Positions 36,066 to 49,010 of a DNA stretch of 64,000 nucleotides are shown in pieces. Every line of letters begins with the position of its first letter. Position 1 is the stretch's first letter. A model generated the notes under the pieces. The model was not told the origin of the DNA. It ran no database searches and saw nothing but the letters and a program-made list of their open reading frames with translations. Source of the DNA: Lophius americanus (Eukaryota > Chordata > Actinopteri > Lophiiformes > Lophiidae); NCBI GenBank assembly GCA_037951165.1, contig JBBDHG010000004.1:2065001-2129000 (forward strand), read 5' to 3'. Position numbers and translations under genes: made by a program.

Positions 36066-37379
36066 TGTTTGTTTTTACTGAAGGTTCAATGGAATGAAAT
36101 CACGACATATCTCACACTGGACTGTGTGAGCATGTGGCATTGTCATTGTGATGGGAGAATGATTCAAAACAATGACTTAAAATAGCAACACCATGCTGTA
36201 ACCTACAGAAGCAGAGCTGTTGCACAGATTGTTGAAAAAGTGGATTCTGGTTCCAATAAATAAGTTTCAGAACAGTTAATTAAATCTTGTAAGCATGTGG
36301 TAGCCTACACAGTGCCCAGTCTGACCCCTGTCCATTGATTTAGAACTGGACCACAGATAAATGGAAGAAGGTATTCTCGTGTCATGAATCATATTTTTCC
36401 TTTACATCATGTGGAAAACCCGGTACAATGGCTTTTAGTTGTGTGTTGCACAAATAATAAGAACACTGCACACCTTTTAAACGCCCTTGTAGACATTTAC
36501 TTGCTTCTGGTACCAGCTCTTTTCCAGGCTTAGAGGCAGATAAAGAGCGACCCTTTCCTATTACGCCTTTGTGACAACACCATTATGCTAATTATGAGAT
36601 GCAATCAGAGCCCATTTTAATGATAATAATAGAGAATACTTGTATTGATTCATTGATTCACAACTTGTGAAATTATTCTCTCCATTGAATTGAAGAAGCT
36701 GAGGTACCCTGGTGCAAATTGAGGTTCTGCTTGCTTAAGGACAGTAAGACATTTAGGCTGCAGGGGCAGTCCATGTATCAAGCGACCTTCCTATTGGTGG
36801 ATGACCACTCTAGCTCCTGAGCTACCCTAAATTGATCAGTGATTCAACAAACTTTCTTGCTAGGCAACACTTTTTGATACATTAAATAAAACAACATAAA
36901 GCACAAATAAATAAAGCTCTTCCTTAATAATGGATTAACATGGCAAGAACTAAACTTTCCCTTACATGTTACATGGCGGCTATCTCATCCTCAGCCCGGA
37001 GGGTAAGGAGTTTCTTGGTGTGGCAATTGTGAGTTTGAAGACACTTTTTCACTTCTTTATCTTTGATTTAGCTGCTAACTGCAACTGGTTTCTATGAAGG
37101 TCCAATTACGGCCTGCAAACAAAATTTGTTGTCAAAATATCAAACCACTGTCCCTACATTCCGCCTTGCGTTCATCAAGTTGTCTGATGCGCTCTGTTAC
37201 TGACACAACAGAGCAGCGTATATTTACTGTTTACAAACTGTTTACACAGTGCTTTGACAGACGTGGTGAAAACAGGAAACTGGGGGGGGGGGCATCAGGA
37301 CAAGAGAAAGCACAAATCCATAAGGCCAAACAATTGCAAAAAATACTCAAAAAGAAGATGATAGAGATGACAGAAATCA

Positions 37380-37700
37380 TAATAGCATTCAATACATACA
37401 GAAAGATAATGAGGTGAAAAAATAGTAAAAGTAAATAGAAAGAATAAATAAATAGATAAATAGATAAAATATATAGATGGCATCCCAAGGCTAAGATCAA
37501 CTAAAAGCAATAAAGGAAATGGAAAAGCAACAAGTGTAAAAGTAAACATTGACAATTAAAGGTAAGAAACCAATAAAAAATTATAAAAACCGAAAGGCTG
37601 ACCACATAAAAGCAAGTGTAAAAGTGTGCTTTAAGAGGTGATTTATAAAAAGTCAGTTGAATTCCCAGTTTTTTCTTATTGAACCTTCGAGGATGAAAAA
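37380..37700. repeat. Dispersed repeat, family X fragment
   Basis: A-rich, with AAAAGCAATAAAGGAAATGG and AAGTGTAAAAGTGTGCTTTAAGAGGTGATTTATAAAAAGTCAG, close to phrases in the middle of the repeat family seen at 51035-51520. Weakly supported. Confidence 0.35.
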
Positions 37701-38340
37701 AGTAGGTTCGACACATCCTCCACTGTTGAAGCTGGAGGCATGATGCCTCCATAGAATAATGGATGAGTGAATGATCTCAATAACATACATTAACATGTTA
37801 AATCATAACTACAGGAACTATTGCAGAGGCTTCAGTGTTGTTTTTTAAATAAGAACTTTAATGTACTTATGCATCTGCAACATCTTACAAGAGCAGACAA
37901 ATGAGGCAACTGAAATAACTCTTGTACGGGTACCAACCCAGAAAATTTGCCAAATGCAACAAAAAGAATAACACATACTCTCAAAACTGTAAACTATCAG
38001 TAAGAATTGGCATAGTATAATGTAACATAAAATTACATGACTTTAATAAATAATAAATAAATTAAATTATAATAGCATTAAATATAGTCAGCTTAGTCAG
38101 CGGGAGGAAAAATATAAATATCCAAGTATGCAAGGTTAAAAACACCAAAAAGCGTAAAATTATTGTTCCAATTATTTGGGGTAAGGTTTTGGTAAATCAG
38201 AAATGTTTGGTCCTTTACATCGTATGTGAGCTCTGGTGACGTTAAGTAGGCTACAATTAGAAATTGTTAGAAAAAAATGTTTATGATTTTATTATTGTTA
38301 TTCTACGTATGAAGAATTTTGCATTACAAATAATAATGCT

Positions 38341-38809
38341 GCTGACCTGACAGTGAGCATGAGGTCAGAGGTCACGCAGTCTCGCCTTCAAACATGCGCA
38401 CGCTGGCAGTTTTTCAGCAGTCACATGACTGCCGGGTGACTGCTCCTTTAAGAAAACGGAACTGATCGTCGCTCTCTGACGCGCTGAGGATGTGGGCAGG
38501 AAACGCTGTGCAAGAGTGGAAGAACGATCACGCTCCTCGGCTCCCTTGCACAATACAGAATGTGCTGTAATCCAGCCCATTGATGTCCGGCAGAACTCCG
38601 CATCCAAGGATCTCCACTGCGCTGCCGTCACTCACCAGGCTAGGAGGATTGCCGGCGTTGGGTTTGAGCGCTATCCGAGTGAGAGGCCAGTGTTCCCGGC
38701 CTGCTCGGTGTGGTAAACATCGGGGCTGGTCAGCGGGAGGGCGAGAGCAGGCTTCATCGCGGAAAAAGGAGGTGTCTGCCTTTTTTCCTCTTCCCCCCAC
38801 CCCACGGCC
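38341..38809 (+). promoter_or_regulatory. rap2b: rap2b promoter and 5'UTR region
   Basis: Sharp rise in GC and CpG over the flank. Visible sites: a perfect DR1 (AGGTCA G AGGTCA, 38362-38374) with an inverted half-site TGACCT at 38343-38348; ATGCGCACGC (NRF1-like) near 38394; the palindromic E-box GTCACATGAC near 38419. No clear TATA box. The transcription start is not defined; several ATGs (38489, 38580, 38710) open short upstream frames. Confidence 0.5.
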
Positions 38810-39358
38810 ATGAGGGAGTACAAAGTGGTTGTCTTGGGGTCGGGTGGAGTCGGCAAATCCGCCCTAACGGTCCAGTTCGTGACGGGTTCCTTCATCGAGA
38901 AGTATGACCCGACCATAGAGGATTTCTACAGGAAGGAAATCGAGGTGGACTCGTCCCCGTCGGTGCTGGAGATCCTGGACACGGCAGGCACAGAGCAGTT
39001 CGCCTCCATGCGCGACCTGTACATCAAGAACGGCCAGGGCTTCATTCTCGTCTACAGCTTGGTGAACCAGCAGAGCTTCCAGGACATCAAACCCATGAGA
39101 GACCAGATCATCCGGGTGAAGAGGTACGAGAGGGTGCCCATGATCCTGGTGGGAAACAAGGTGGACCTGGAGGGTGAGAGAGAGGTGTCTTCCGGGGAGG
39201 GCAAGGCGCTGGCCCAGGACTGGAACTGTCCGTTTATGGAAACTTCAGCCAAAAATAAAGCATCCGTAGATGAACTGTTTGCAGAAATAGTCCGACAGAT
39301 GAACTATTCAACAGTTCCCAGTGGTGGAAACCAGTGTTGTTCATGTGTCCTGCTGTAA
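38810..39358 (+). CDS. rap2b: rap2b, Ras-related small GTPase Rap-2b
   Basis: Single-exon GTPase of 182 residues, plasma-membrane and recycling-endosome switch of the Rap2 branch. Visible motifs: P-loop GSGGVGKS (10-17, Gly12 present), switch I/effector YDPTIEDFY (32-40) with Phe39 that separates Rap2 from Rap1, DTAGT (57-61, Thr61 in place of Gln as in Rap proteins), NKVD (116-119), TSAK (145-148). The C-terminus CCSCVLL carries Cys176/Cys177 (palmitoylation sites in Rap2) and the CAAX box CVLL; the final Leu predicts geranylgeranylation. RAP2B is chosen over RAP2A/2C because of VTGSF at 24-28 and RYERVPMILVGNKVDLEGEREVS. Vertebrate RAP2B is likewise intronless in its coding region. Intact start in a GGCC-ATG context, full length. 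Confidence 0.96.
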   Translation: MREYKVVVLGSGGVGKSALTVQFVTGSFIEKYDPTIEDFYRKEIEVDSSPSVLEILDTAGTEQFASMRDLYIKNGQGFILVYSLVNQQSFQDIKPMRDQIIRVKRYERVPMILVGNKVDLEGEREVSSGEGKALAQDWNCPFMETSAKNKASVDELFAEIVRQMNYSTVPSGGNQCCSCVLL

Positions 39359-40665
39359 AAAGAATCGCACAAACATTGCATCCGGCCTAAATATCAGCTT
39401 CAAACTTGTCCTGCGGGCGTCATGCCACCCTTTTCTCTTTGCTCACACGGTCGTGTTATTGTTGCACACAAAATCGACAACAATCGATTATGTATTATAG
39501 TCTGGAAAAGTGTTTACATTACCAAGTACTTGAATGTTTTGGGATTTTCTAAAAATATAACTTTGTGTATGACACTTCTCTGGAAATGTGCCTCAATGGG
39601 AATGTCTTATTGTGAAACCTAAGAGACGCTTGTTTTCTGGTTGTTTCTCTTTTCATGTGGGGCTTTTATTCGTGGATTTGTACTGTTTATGGGCCCGTCT
39701 GTCTTGGAGGGGGGGGGGGTGTTTATTTTTTTTAAATTTCTGGCTGGAGTACATGGCAAATCCTAGACAGAGCTAGGACTGGCCCCTTTTAGGAGACATG
39801 AAAGTGCTTAAATCGCTCTGTGTATCAATCACCACTCAAGCCTTGCACAGGTTACTCGAACCAGAGTAAATTTTATCTCCCCCTAAAGGTTAAGTGTGAT
39901 CCAAGAGGCACAGGCTCAGCCGTTACTGTATCTTGTATCTGAAGCTGTGGACTGTGCTGTTGTTTTGTTATACCTAAACATACCCTTTATTTCCCCCTCT
40001 TCCATTCTGGTGAAAGTGGATATATTATGGAACTTGCACTTAGCCGACGGTGTCCCTCCTCAGTCTGCACAAATAAGGACCATAGTGCATTGCTGTCGCT
40101 GCATGGGGAACACCACAACCCCATGTCAAGTGCCTTCAAAGAAAAATTCCTGTGACTGTGCCAACTGATGAGCCCTACTTCCTCTGCAGTGCGTCTTGAT
40201 GGCAATCAGAACTTTTTAGCATTTTTCAGTGTGCGTTTTCCTCTGGTGTCAAACGTGTGAACAGCCTCTTCATATTTTACTGTCAGGAAGAAGAAGTTTG
40301 TGCCAGACCTGCTGTTTCATGGTCAGATCTCTCAAGGTACTAGCCCTGACAAGAACAACAGAGTAACTTTAACTATTAGCATTAAAGTTTGTTGAATGGC
40401 AAGCCATGTCTGTATTATCTAGATTATTCTTTGCTAAAAATGTGACATTTTTATCATGATTATAATTCTCTCTCTGGACAAATACTCTCTATCAACCTGT
40501 CAGTTCCAAAAACTTGTAATACAAGAACAATTTTACATAAATGTGTTCTGTACTTTGTCTCCGCTGATAATGTTTATTGGTATTAATATTTAGCAAGCAC
40601 CTTATCCCTTTAAATGTTTTGTTTAATACAACATCAACTAGAATAAAACACTTGGAGAGCACAAA
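39359..40665 (+). other. rap2b: rap2b 3'UTR (predicted extent)
   Basis: T-rich sequence without a credible ORF. Candidate poly(A) signals are ATTAAA at 40381-40386 and AATAAA at 40642-40647. The stretch includes a 10-G run near 39710. Which signal is used cannot be told from sequence. Confidence 0.45.
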
Positions 40666-43600
40666 CCTTCAACAAGGCCAAACCTACTGCTGGGTAACAT
40701 TTAAAACCTTATATCCTATTTTAACTCCTATGGGCACAGGTTCTTTTCCATTTCTTTTATCCGTCACAAACAGATTGAGTGATATTACAAATATAAAACA
40801 TCAAAGGCATCAATTATGGACACGGTTTCAAGAGAGTGCCTCGCCCAATGTGATGTCACCACTCCAAATTTCTCTTTTTTTCAGTTTTAAATGCTGCTTG
40901 GTTTAATGTCAAGCAAATCCATCCATTAGTTTGTCCGCAGTCTTGTTCACAGACAGAAAACTAAAGGTAAAAACATAACTTCCTTCTCATGGCGGACATA
41001 ATTATTGAGCCTTTTTAAAAAACAACTAAAATACAAAAGTCTAATTCCAGAAACCTCAATATTTGGATATTCTGTTTTGTAAATGCAGCCTCTTAGAATT
41101 GTGCTGTTGGTTAGAAGTAATAAATATTTGACAGGTGTCATCTGGGTGACGGCGACTCAATGGGTAGAGCGTTCGTACACTGAAGGAGCGCGATACTTAA
41201 TGCTGATACAGTTCCATTGGTGTGTGAATGGTTATCGCTGATGGCAGAGGCTGCCATGCAAGGTGCTACCTCTCATCACTGTATGTATTCAATGCTATGT
41301 AGAAATGTTTGTATGAAAAGTGGCTCACATTGTAAAGTTTTAATAGTTGAGCAGGCTAAAAAAGCGCAACTTAAGTACAGTCTATTTTCAATGTGCAGGA
41401 GCGGTCCATATAATCAAATCGGTAACGCATCATATACACTAATTCATGCAAAAAAAAAGAAGCTAACTAGAGTCACTAAACTGTCTTTAAAACGTAAGTA
41501 AGTTGATTCACGTTACCTCTTGTGGACTTTAAATGAGTGTGAATAGATATTTGACTTATTTACAAAATGTTTCGTGTTTATATGAGGATAAATAACATTT
41601 AAAAAAAACAACCTCTCATTCAAGGTTGTTTGGGTAGTGGGTAGGGTTTCCAATAAGTGTGTTTAGCTGGGGAGAGGTGTTTCCCCTTTTGCCACCGCAT
41701 GATTTTGAGGCTACAGGGGGGAGGACAGAGAGGGCTTTTACTCAAATCAGCCAAACATAATGTAGGCTGATATTTGGTGGGCCTCTCCTCAAACCGGACA
41801 AATTCCTCGTCGGGACGCGAGCACACCATTGAGGTCTTATGTAAAGAAATATTTGACTCAATGAGCCGAGCAATGCCTACTTTGTCTTCATCACGACTAG
41901 CTACGTTAGCTGCAACACAATCACAGTCACTGCAGTCGTTCCTAACTCGCAGGCCTTTCATAACAGACAGAGAAGAATTTAGAAAAATGATCACAAACTT
42001 TATTTACTGATGCATATAAATAAGCCCTTTTGAATAAATTCTGTTTTCGTAATAAGCTCCCACCTACTTGCATTTTGTGAGGCCAACATCTTATTTTGGC
42101 TTATCCACATTGAAAAAGGTGAAGAACATAAAAGTAATGACAGATTAAACACAGGCTTCCATGGATTAGACCTGATTGTCCAGCCCATCCCATAAATCTG
42201 GAAGGTCAAACTCCGTAAGAGTTGGGGCCAAAATTACAGTTCAATTTTAGGGGCAAACAGGGTCAATATTTATGTATTGACCATATTTGAACTATTACGA
42301 CCATTCATTCATGCTGTAATGTGAACTTCAACCTCCCCATGACATTTATAGACTTAGAGTTGCATTGCAAAGTTGCTTTCTGGCATTTGTAGTTTGCATG
42401 GGGTCCCTGCTAAATATCCGCATCCCTTTTATTATAGAAACTAGATATTGTCTCACATCTGGCCCGTGGGCCTTGAGTTTGATATGCCATAGAGGCTCGA
42501 CTAGACTTAGATCTAGGAAATTCGGACGCCAAGTAAACTCCTTGAACTCATCATTAGTTCTGAACTATTTCTGCAGTGTGGCTGAGAGAGCCTCCCAGAA
42601 GGTAAGAGCTGAAACTCTTAAAGCGGCAAATGTGATGGAGGCAGATAATGAAATGTTCATAGATTATTTTGCAGTTTTTTTAACTGGTGAGATAGGTTAC
42701 CATACGCAGCTGTTTTGACATATTGTGCAATACTTACAAGGATGTCCCGATGAATTAACAACATGAACTTGTGGTCAACTCAATATACACACTAAGTATA
42801 TGAACAGAATCTGTTGTTGTAAACCAGAGACGTTGAGCTTCAGTCCTCCGGCTTGAGTGCATCAATATGCAACTCAAGCTTCCTCTGACAGCAGGTCTGA
42901 GTAGTGGTTTTCGTTGTGAATAACCACTCGCTGCCCTCCGGGTCAAATTTTTCTCCTAAGTCTCCTTAGTTTTCTTCAGCACAAATGGCTCTGATCATAG
43001 CAATAAAAAGTTCTCTGTTTTTGGGTGAATCAACTGCAACTTCTGCGCATGAGGCACCGAATGGCTGTATCCGCTGAGAAAAGTATTTTATATTTATTCG
43101 GGTAGATTCTCCTCTACTCGTTTGTGTCAAGGAGCCAGAGAGCCGATGTGACCCTGAGGGGCATCAATGCAGATTAATCAGGGTTTTTTGAGAGTGTTGT
43201 TATATTACTGTATGACGTTGAGTATGACATAAGAATGATTCATACCCATTTTATCAATAACAAATAGAATGCCAACATAATCTTAGGGGTCCTCCAGGTG
43301 TTATGAGACCAGATGTGTGATGCTATGTTTAATCTTTTCCCCCAACCAGAACACCAGGATTCCCCAGTAACATTTCATGATTATATATGTCAGTGCAATG
43401 GGCCTGAAATTAGCAATGTGTCCAAAGTCAGAGTAATGACCTACAACTAATATGTCTTTATCTAAATGATTTTTAAAAACCCAAATGCTTTTCACAACCT
43501 ACAACATTTAGTACTGCAAACAAAATCTGGTTGAGGTACAAATGCATTCCGTCAGGGTCGTCCCTGCTACCTCAACAATTCATTTTAGAACCTTTGTGCA

Positions 43601-46600
43601 GCTCTCCTCACATGACGGCCCTGTTTATCGGTCCAATTTCAACCCTGTCTCTCAAGATCAAGTTTGAATACAGCCAAGCTGCAAGACCAACTACATTCAT
43701 ATAAGAAACACTCTCTGGATCATGTTCAGAGAGAATGTTCATTTGGCTGTACATGTATGTGGCACTCTGGAGACATAGGGGGTGGCCTTAGTGGATGGTG
43801 GGCTAACAGAGTCCAGCCTTCGATTAGGTTAGGGAAACATTGTCTTTTCAGTTGAAGACAATAACAACATAGCTTTTCCCTTATGGAGATCTATCGAATG
43901 TTCAGTCCGAACAACTATCCTCTTGCATTCTCAAGCCGCAGTTACTGCCCATGCCTCTCTATTGTCCTTACCTTTCACACATGACAGTCTCAATTACCTG
44001 CTTTACAGTTTGGGGCATTAATTGATATCAGCTGCACCTATCCAGGTAGCTGCATTGGTCCAATCTCCGTGTCACACCTGCATGCTTAACCCATCACCAT
44101 CAGCTGCTGTCATTAAATTTGACTCCACTCATCTCGTTCTGGCTTGCTGCTGGTTTGCGCGTCCTCTGACTCCCCATCTTCGCTGAGTCCTCACAGATCC
44201 ATCGGCCTCATCATTCATCAGCATTAGCAGTCATCATCCACCACCAAAGGTATCTAGATTCCAAAGGTGGGGGTATTTCATGCCGCAGACACCCTTTGAT
44301 CTGAATCTACCTGAAGAGTCTGATCGCCAAAGACTTTTTATGACACTCATTATCCCAAATCATATGTGATATAACCTTCATCTTTACCTCCTTCTCAGTC
44401 TTCTCTCATTGAAATATAATAAGCCGCAGGTTAGCATTATGTTTCCCTGATAAAGGTATTTGAACAGCTTCATAGTTCATTGGGTACACCATTAACTTGG
44501 TCAGGAGACCGGGGTTTGAATCCCAGTCAAAAGAGGATGTGGCAGAAATCCAGTGTGGACCGTTAGGTAAGGCCAGAGCCCGATCTAGTGCTGGTCCGGA
44601 GCCAGGATAAATGGGAGGGTTATGTCAGGAAGGGCATCCGACGTAAAAACCTATGGCAAATCAATATGCAGAACGAAACAATCCACTACGGTGAAAGAAT
44701 TGAAAGAAGTTGCTATTTACTTTAAAACAAACACAATTTCTAGGGGACATGGCTGACCGGTCCTATCATGGACTATGAGTCTGAATCAATGGAAGGACTT
44801 TTGCCCATGAATGGACTAAACTACCTAACTCTGCATCAAGTGGTTAAATCTCCACAATAACCTCCTACTAATTTAAAAAAAAAAGATCTGGTTTGTAAAG
44901 GTATAAGATAATCACATGCATTTATTTGATCTCATAGCTGCCAGATCTGCAGGGCTTAAGTAGTTTTGCTTTCAGGTGAGCCTTAGTGGTGGCATTTTCA
45001 CGTTTTATACGGTATATTATACAGACCCTATTTTTCTATAAACAATACAGACAACAAATTCAGAAGCATGTTTGTTTGTTTTCCTGTTAGCAGGATTACA
45101 CAGAAACCACCTTACTGATTTACATGACGCTTGATGGGAGGGTTTGTTATCTGATGGGGAAGAACACATATTTAGTATTTATGTCAATTAGACATAAACT
45201 ACATGACTTATAAGTGAATCTGGGTAATAGGAGCAGGGCATGTGACAACCAGTATATACTGGAGGAATAAATACTGGTTTCTTTAAATTTATTTAACACC
45301 GAGTGGACACTGACAAAGCTGGTTTGATCATAGTTGGAATTTGGATATGGTTTCATTTAAACATTTGTGATTGATGGAACATTGTTGGATGTAAGCACTC
45401 AACTGACTTCCCTACTCAGTCATCCCAAATTTCACAAGCTACCTTTTAAGCAATATGCACATTTTAAAAGCACAGCTTACTGATACATTGGACTTTTTTT
45501 TGTATATAGAGGAAGGCTCGCCTTCCCGTCTTGTGTCTTATCCTGTGTTGTAACTTCACTTCGATTCTATGAAACAGTCAAAACGGTTCCTCTTAACCAT
45601 TTAAAAATAAATAGATTTCTGCCCATCCTCCCTTGGGGGGCCTGTGGTACAGGACATGAACCCACTTTTGTATTCACTGAAGTGGCATACCCTTTATTAT
45701 TCTTTTCAACATGAGCCAAACCTTGCATACATAAATTTTATTTTAAGAATGAACCATTTGATGAAGATTAGGAAGAGGAACAGGGAAGGAAAATTATGAA
45801 TTGTGTGGCTGTTGTGCATGCAGAGGCACCATGTGATTAGATTTGACCAAGAAAACCAGCAGGATCCTATGACACAGTACTCGACACAGCTGTTTGTTTT
45901 CAAGCTGTTTGTTCAGACAGCCCGTAAAGAAATAGTTGCATTTTAAGTGATCATTTTTCCCCCTCAAAACTCTTTCCAGCCGCCATAAGAAAACTCATTC
46001 CCAGACCCCTTCTCATAACTGAGGGAACATTATCTTTTTATTGTTGTTAACCATCTGAATCACATGGATTGAAAACTAGCTTGACAGCTGACACACACCC
46101 AGAATGACCCCATCTGCAAGGAAAGTTTAACCATGAGAGAAAATGTGGAAGCATGAAAGTCCTCTTTATCTTCATGTCAGGTCTCCATGCATGACGAGTA
46201 GACCTCTAACGCAGACGAGAGAGTTAGAAGCCAAACAGGGAGAAAAAGCTTGCTACTTCAGGAAAAAATGTTTGACTTACAATGAAACAATTGTATTACC
46301 ACATCTCCAAGTTTTCTCACAGTGAAAACTAAGAGTTGTGAACTTAAAAGGATTGGTTAGAAATTCTGGAGACGAGTTTGATGTGCTGTCTTCTTCAAGT
46401 TAAATTCAAAGACTTGCACTGGCAATAGCTCAACATTTCGGGAGAGTCGTTTTTTCTCGACGGAGTCTCCCAGCACTTGCTCATGTGGGAATTGTTGGGT
46501 TTCTGTAGAATAAAGTGCAGTTTATAGTTCTTTTTGGTTCTGTGCTGTATAAATAAAAATCAACTGACAATCGCAGATTTGGAGAGTTAAATGCGAGCTG

Positions 46601-46670
46601 CTCTCATATCCCCAGCGCAGCGTTGCCCGGTGTATTCTGGCGCCCTTTCTATCAAAAAGGTGTCAGAAGT
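40666..46670. other. Intergenic gap, rap2b to the Tc1 fragment
   Basis: 6 kb with no recognised gene. A decayed tRNA-like repeat at 41145-41290 (GGGTAGAGCG, then GCCATGCAAGGTGCTACC) and a clearer SINE-like copy at 44470-44700. CTGGCCCGTGGGCCTTGAGTT at about 42460 resembles a common vertebrate repeat phrase. The rest shows nothing I can name. Confidence 0.6.
44470..44700 (+). repeat. tRNA-derived SINE-like element, decayed
   Basis: Box-A-like CATAGTTCATTGGGTACA is followed about 45 nt later by box-B-like GGGTTTGAATCCC, the layout of a Pol III tRNA promoter. The downstream part has GTCAGGAAGGGCATCCGACGTAAAAACC and CCAAATCAATATGC, phrases I recognise from abundant teleost dispersed repeats. No flanking duplication was identified. 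Confidence 0.6.
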
Positions 46671-46674
46671 GTAA

Positions 46675-47246
46675 TTCATAAGACCGGACCACCTTCTTCC
46701 ATTGCTCTGGCGTCCAGTTCTTATTCAGTGAACATGGTCAGCCAGTGGACAGGGGTCAGTATGAGCACTCTGACATGCTGCACAGCCCCACACATAAACA
46801 AGCTGTGATGCTCCGAGTGTTCTGACACGTCTATCGACACCAGCATTAACATTTTCAGCAATTTGTGCTATAGCAGCACTTCTGTGGAATTAGACAACAC
46901 AGGCTATCCTTTGCTCCCAACGAGCATCAACTAGCTCTTGGCACCTACAACCCTGTCAGGTATTCACAAGTTAACCTTCCTTAGACCCCTTTGGTAGGAA
47001 CCTACAGCCAACAAGGAACACCCAACAAGTCCTGCAGCTGTGGAGATTCTGTGATCCAATCATGTAGCCATCACAATTTGTCCCTCAGATCCTCATGCAT
47101 CTTCCAACACATCAACTTCAAGGATATAATGCGTACTTGGTACCAAATATATCCCACCCACTGACAGGTAACATCCTAACCAGATAATCAATGCTATTCT
47201 GACTTCACCTTCAGTGGTTATAATGTGATGGCTGATTAGTGTAGAG
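46675..47246 (-). mobile_element. Tc1-like transposon fragment A (3' part, dead)
   Basis: The minus strand reads NWTPEQWKKVVRSYE, corresponding to the NWT(T)EQWKKVxWSDE motif around a catalytic Asp of Tc1-like transposases; here the Asp has become Tyr. The + strand also carries the familiar end phrases CACCCAACAAGTCCTGCAG, ATATATCCCACCCACTGACAGGT and a terminal GTTATAATGTGATGGCTGAT. The other half and one terminal repeat are missing. Related to fragment B at 20520-20862. Confidence 0.75.
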
Positions 47247-48524
47247 TAAGCAGCTGGCTATTTTAACACAAAGATAGGAAAGTAATTGAAAGTTAAAACA
47301 TTTTCTTTTAATTCTGTCCGTTGATCCGGCCACTGAATGAACCACATTTTACAAAAATGCATGGTAGTTTAGAATCACCAGTACCATCAAGTGTAAAATA
47401 GCATTTCTGTGCAATCTGTCTCTGCATAAACGTATAAGAGAAAAAACCCCACAGTGGATATGAATTTAAAGTATAGTTGTTTTATTTTTGTGGTTAGATA
47501 TCTAAAATTACTGTCATGAAATGTCATGTCAAGAAATTATTTTCAGTGTATGAATACAAATCTTTAAAGTAGTAAATATTATGAAAGGGAAGGAAAAAAA
47601 GCAAACTGGGATATTTTATATGGACAACAATTATGTCATGATTTTATCTCATATCAAATGGAAATGAAAAGAAATAACAGGTGCTGGAAAGGTTTCTTTA
47701 AAGGAAGGCAACAAATCACTCCGGCTGGTGTTATTGTAGTTTTAGTTTTATTTAAAATTGAAATACAATCATGGTAGAGATTTGGGTACAGTTGCAGATT
47801 CAGTATCAATTTCTTCAACGTCCTGATGAAGTACTTAAGACAGTCCATGACATCACCACGATACGATTAGTGCGCTGATTAGTTTAATGTTTTATGAAGT
47901 AGTAGAAGTTACATATAGAGGAAAAATAGCCCGGGATCGCCACCATTATGGAAAATCATATTTTTGTTGATAACGCATAAACTACATCATTTGAAATGCC
48001 AGGCGTCTGTTTCCAGGGTAAGGGATGCCTCCAGTGCAATGACAAAATTACTAAAGACACCTCACAGAAAGACATCTTACTTCTGATCGGCGTTTTACTG
48101 ACAATGTCTCTAGTGGACGTAGCATTGTTTTCTCTGGAATAGTTGTAGACTTTCCTCCTGATTTGAGCTTTGTTTCACTCACAGAGGGAATAGCACATGA
48201 CCATTGAAGCTGCTGTGGCGATTGCTATTATCATAAATCCAGGTGTCTGTGCGCAGTTTTATGTACATTTGATCTCCCACGTCAAGCTGTGCAGTCATGC
48301 CCTCTGTGATTGTCTCATTGCGGTTTCCACCTGTTTCTCCATTCTTCGTCAACTCTAGCCCTATCGCCTTAGATGATAGATTACGGCCAGTGCAGCTGAA
48401 GTTATAGCCTCCTCTATATGTAGCAGTGCAAATACATGAGGATGACAGTATTCATTATGATAATTAAATATATCCTGCACCACTTTCAGTACAACAGCTA
48501 TTACGCTTTCCATTCTATCCAGAT

Positions 48525-49010
48525 GAGTTTGTTCCAATATGCACCAAATTTTTACTCAATCGGACCAGCGGTTGAGAAATTAAGTCTTGAAAACTTTTGG
48601 AAATGATGCTCTCCCTAGTGTCAGAAATATGCAACCAATGCAGTTCTTCCTCGCATTACAGACTATTGGGGTATAAAGTTTGAAAATGATGCATGAAAGT
48701 TATTGAGGTTTGCCTGGAAAACATTCTTTCAGTTAAAAAAAAAAGAAGCTCACCCTAGTGAATAAAATGTGGACTATCAAAGTAAAATATGAAATATGCA
48801 AAATAGATTTCCTCGAGTCGATTCATTTGCACCAAATTTGGACAAAATTGGACCAATGCTAATGCCTAAAAACATTTGGTGATAAAGCTCGCCCTAGTGT
48901 CAAAACTATACTAACTGATCTTTCCCCAAATCAACACATTTCTTCCTCGCACTTCCTCGATCTCTTTAGTAATAAATATCCAAAAAACTGTTTTTCGTAG
49001 AGAGGAAATA
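48525..49010. repeat. Diverged tandem repeat, period about 140 bp
   Basis: A core GCTC-N-CCCTAGTG occurs three times, at about 48607, 48748 and 48887, spaced 141 and 139 bp. Phrases CACCAAATTT...GGACCA appear near 48542 and 48829. No ORF. Confidence 0.45.

Larger units (their letters stand above)
35672..38340. other. mbnl1-rap2b intergenic gap
   Basis: 2.7 kb, AT-rich. It holds a SINE-like fragment (35985-36065) and an interspersed-repeat fragment (37380-37700). No P2RY1-like intronless receptor ORF is present, although P2RY1 lies between MBNL1 and RAP2B in human (from memory). Confidence 0.75.

Noticed and set aside
38810..39358. rap2a or rap2c instead of rap2b
   Set aside because: Ser27 (VTGSF), RYERVPMILVG and VDLEGEREVS fit RAP2B; RAP2A/2C have VTGTF and RYEKVP (from memory).
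41620..41994. 124-codon minus-strand ORF
   Set aside because: No motif, no neighbouring splice signals, overlaps an equally plain ORF on the other strand.
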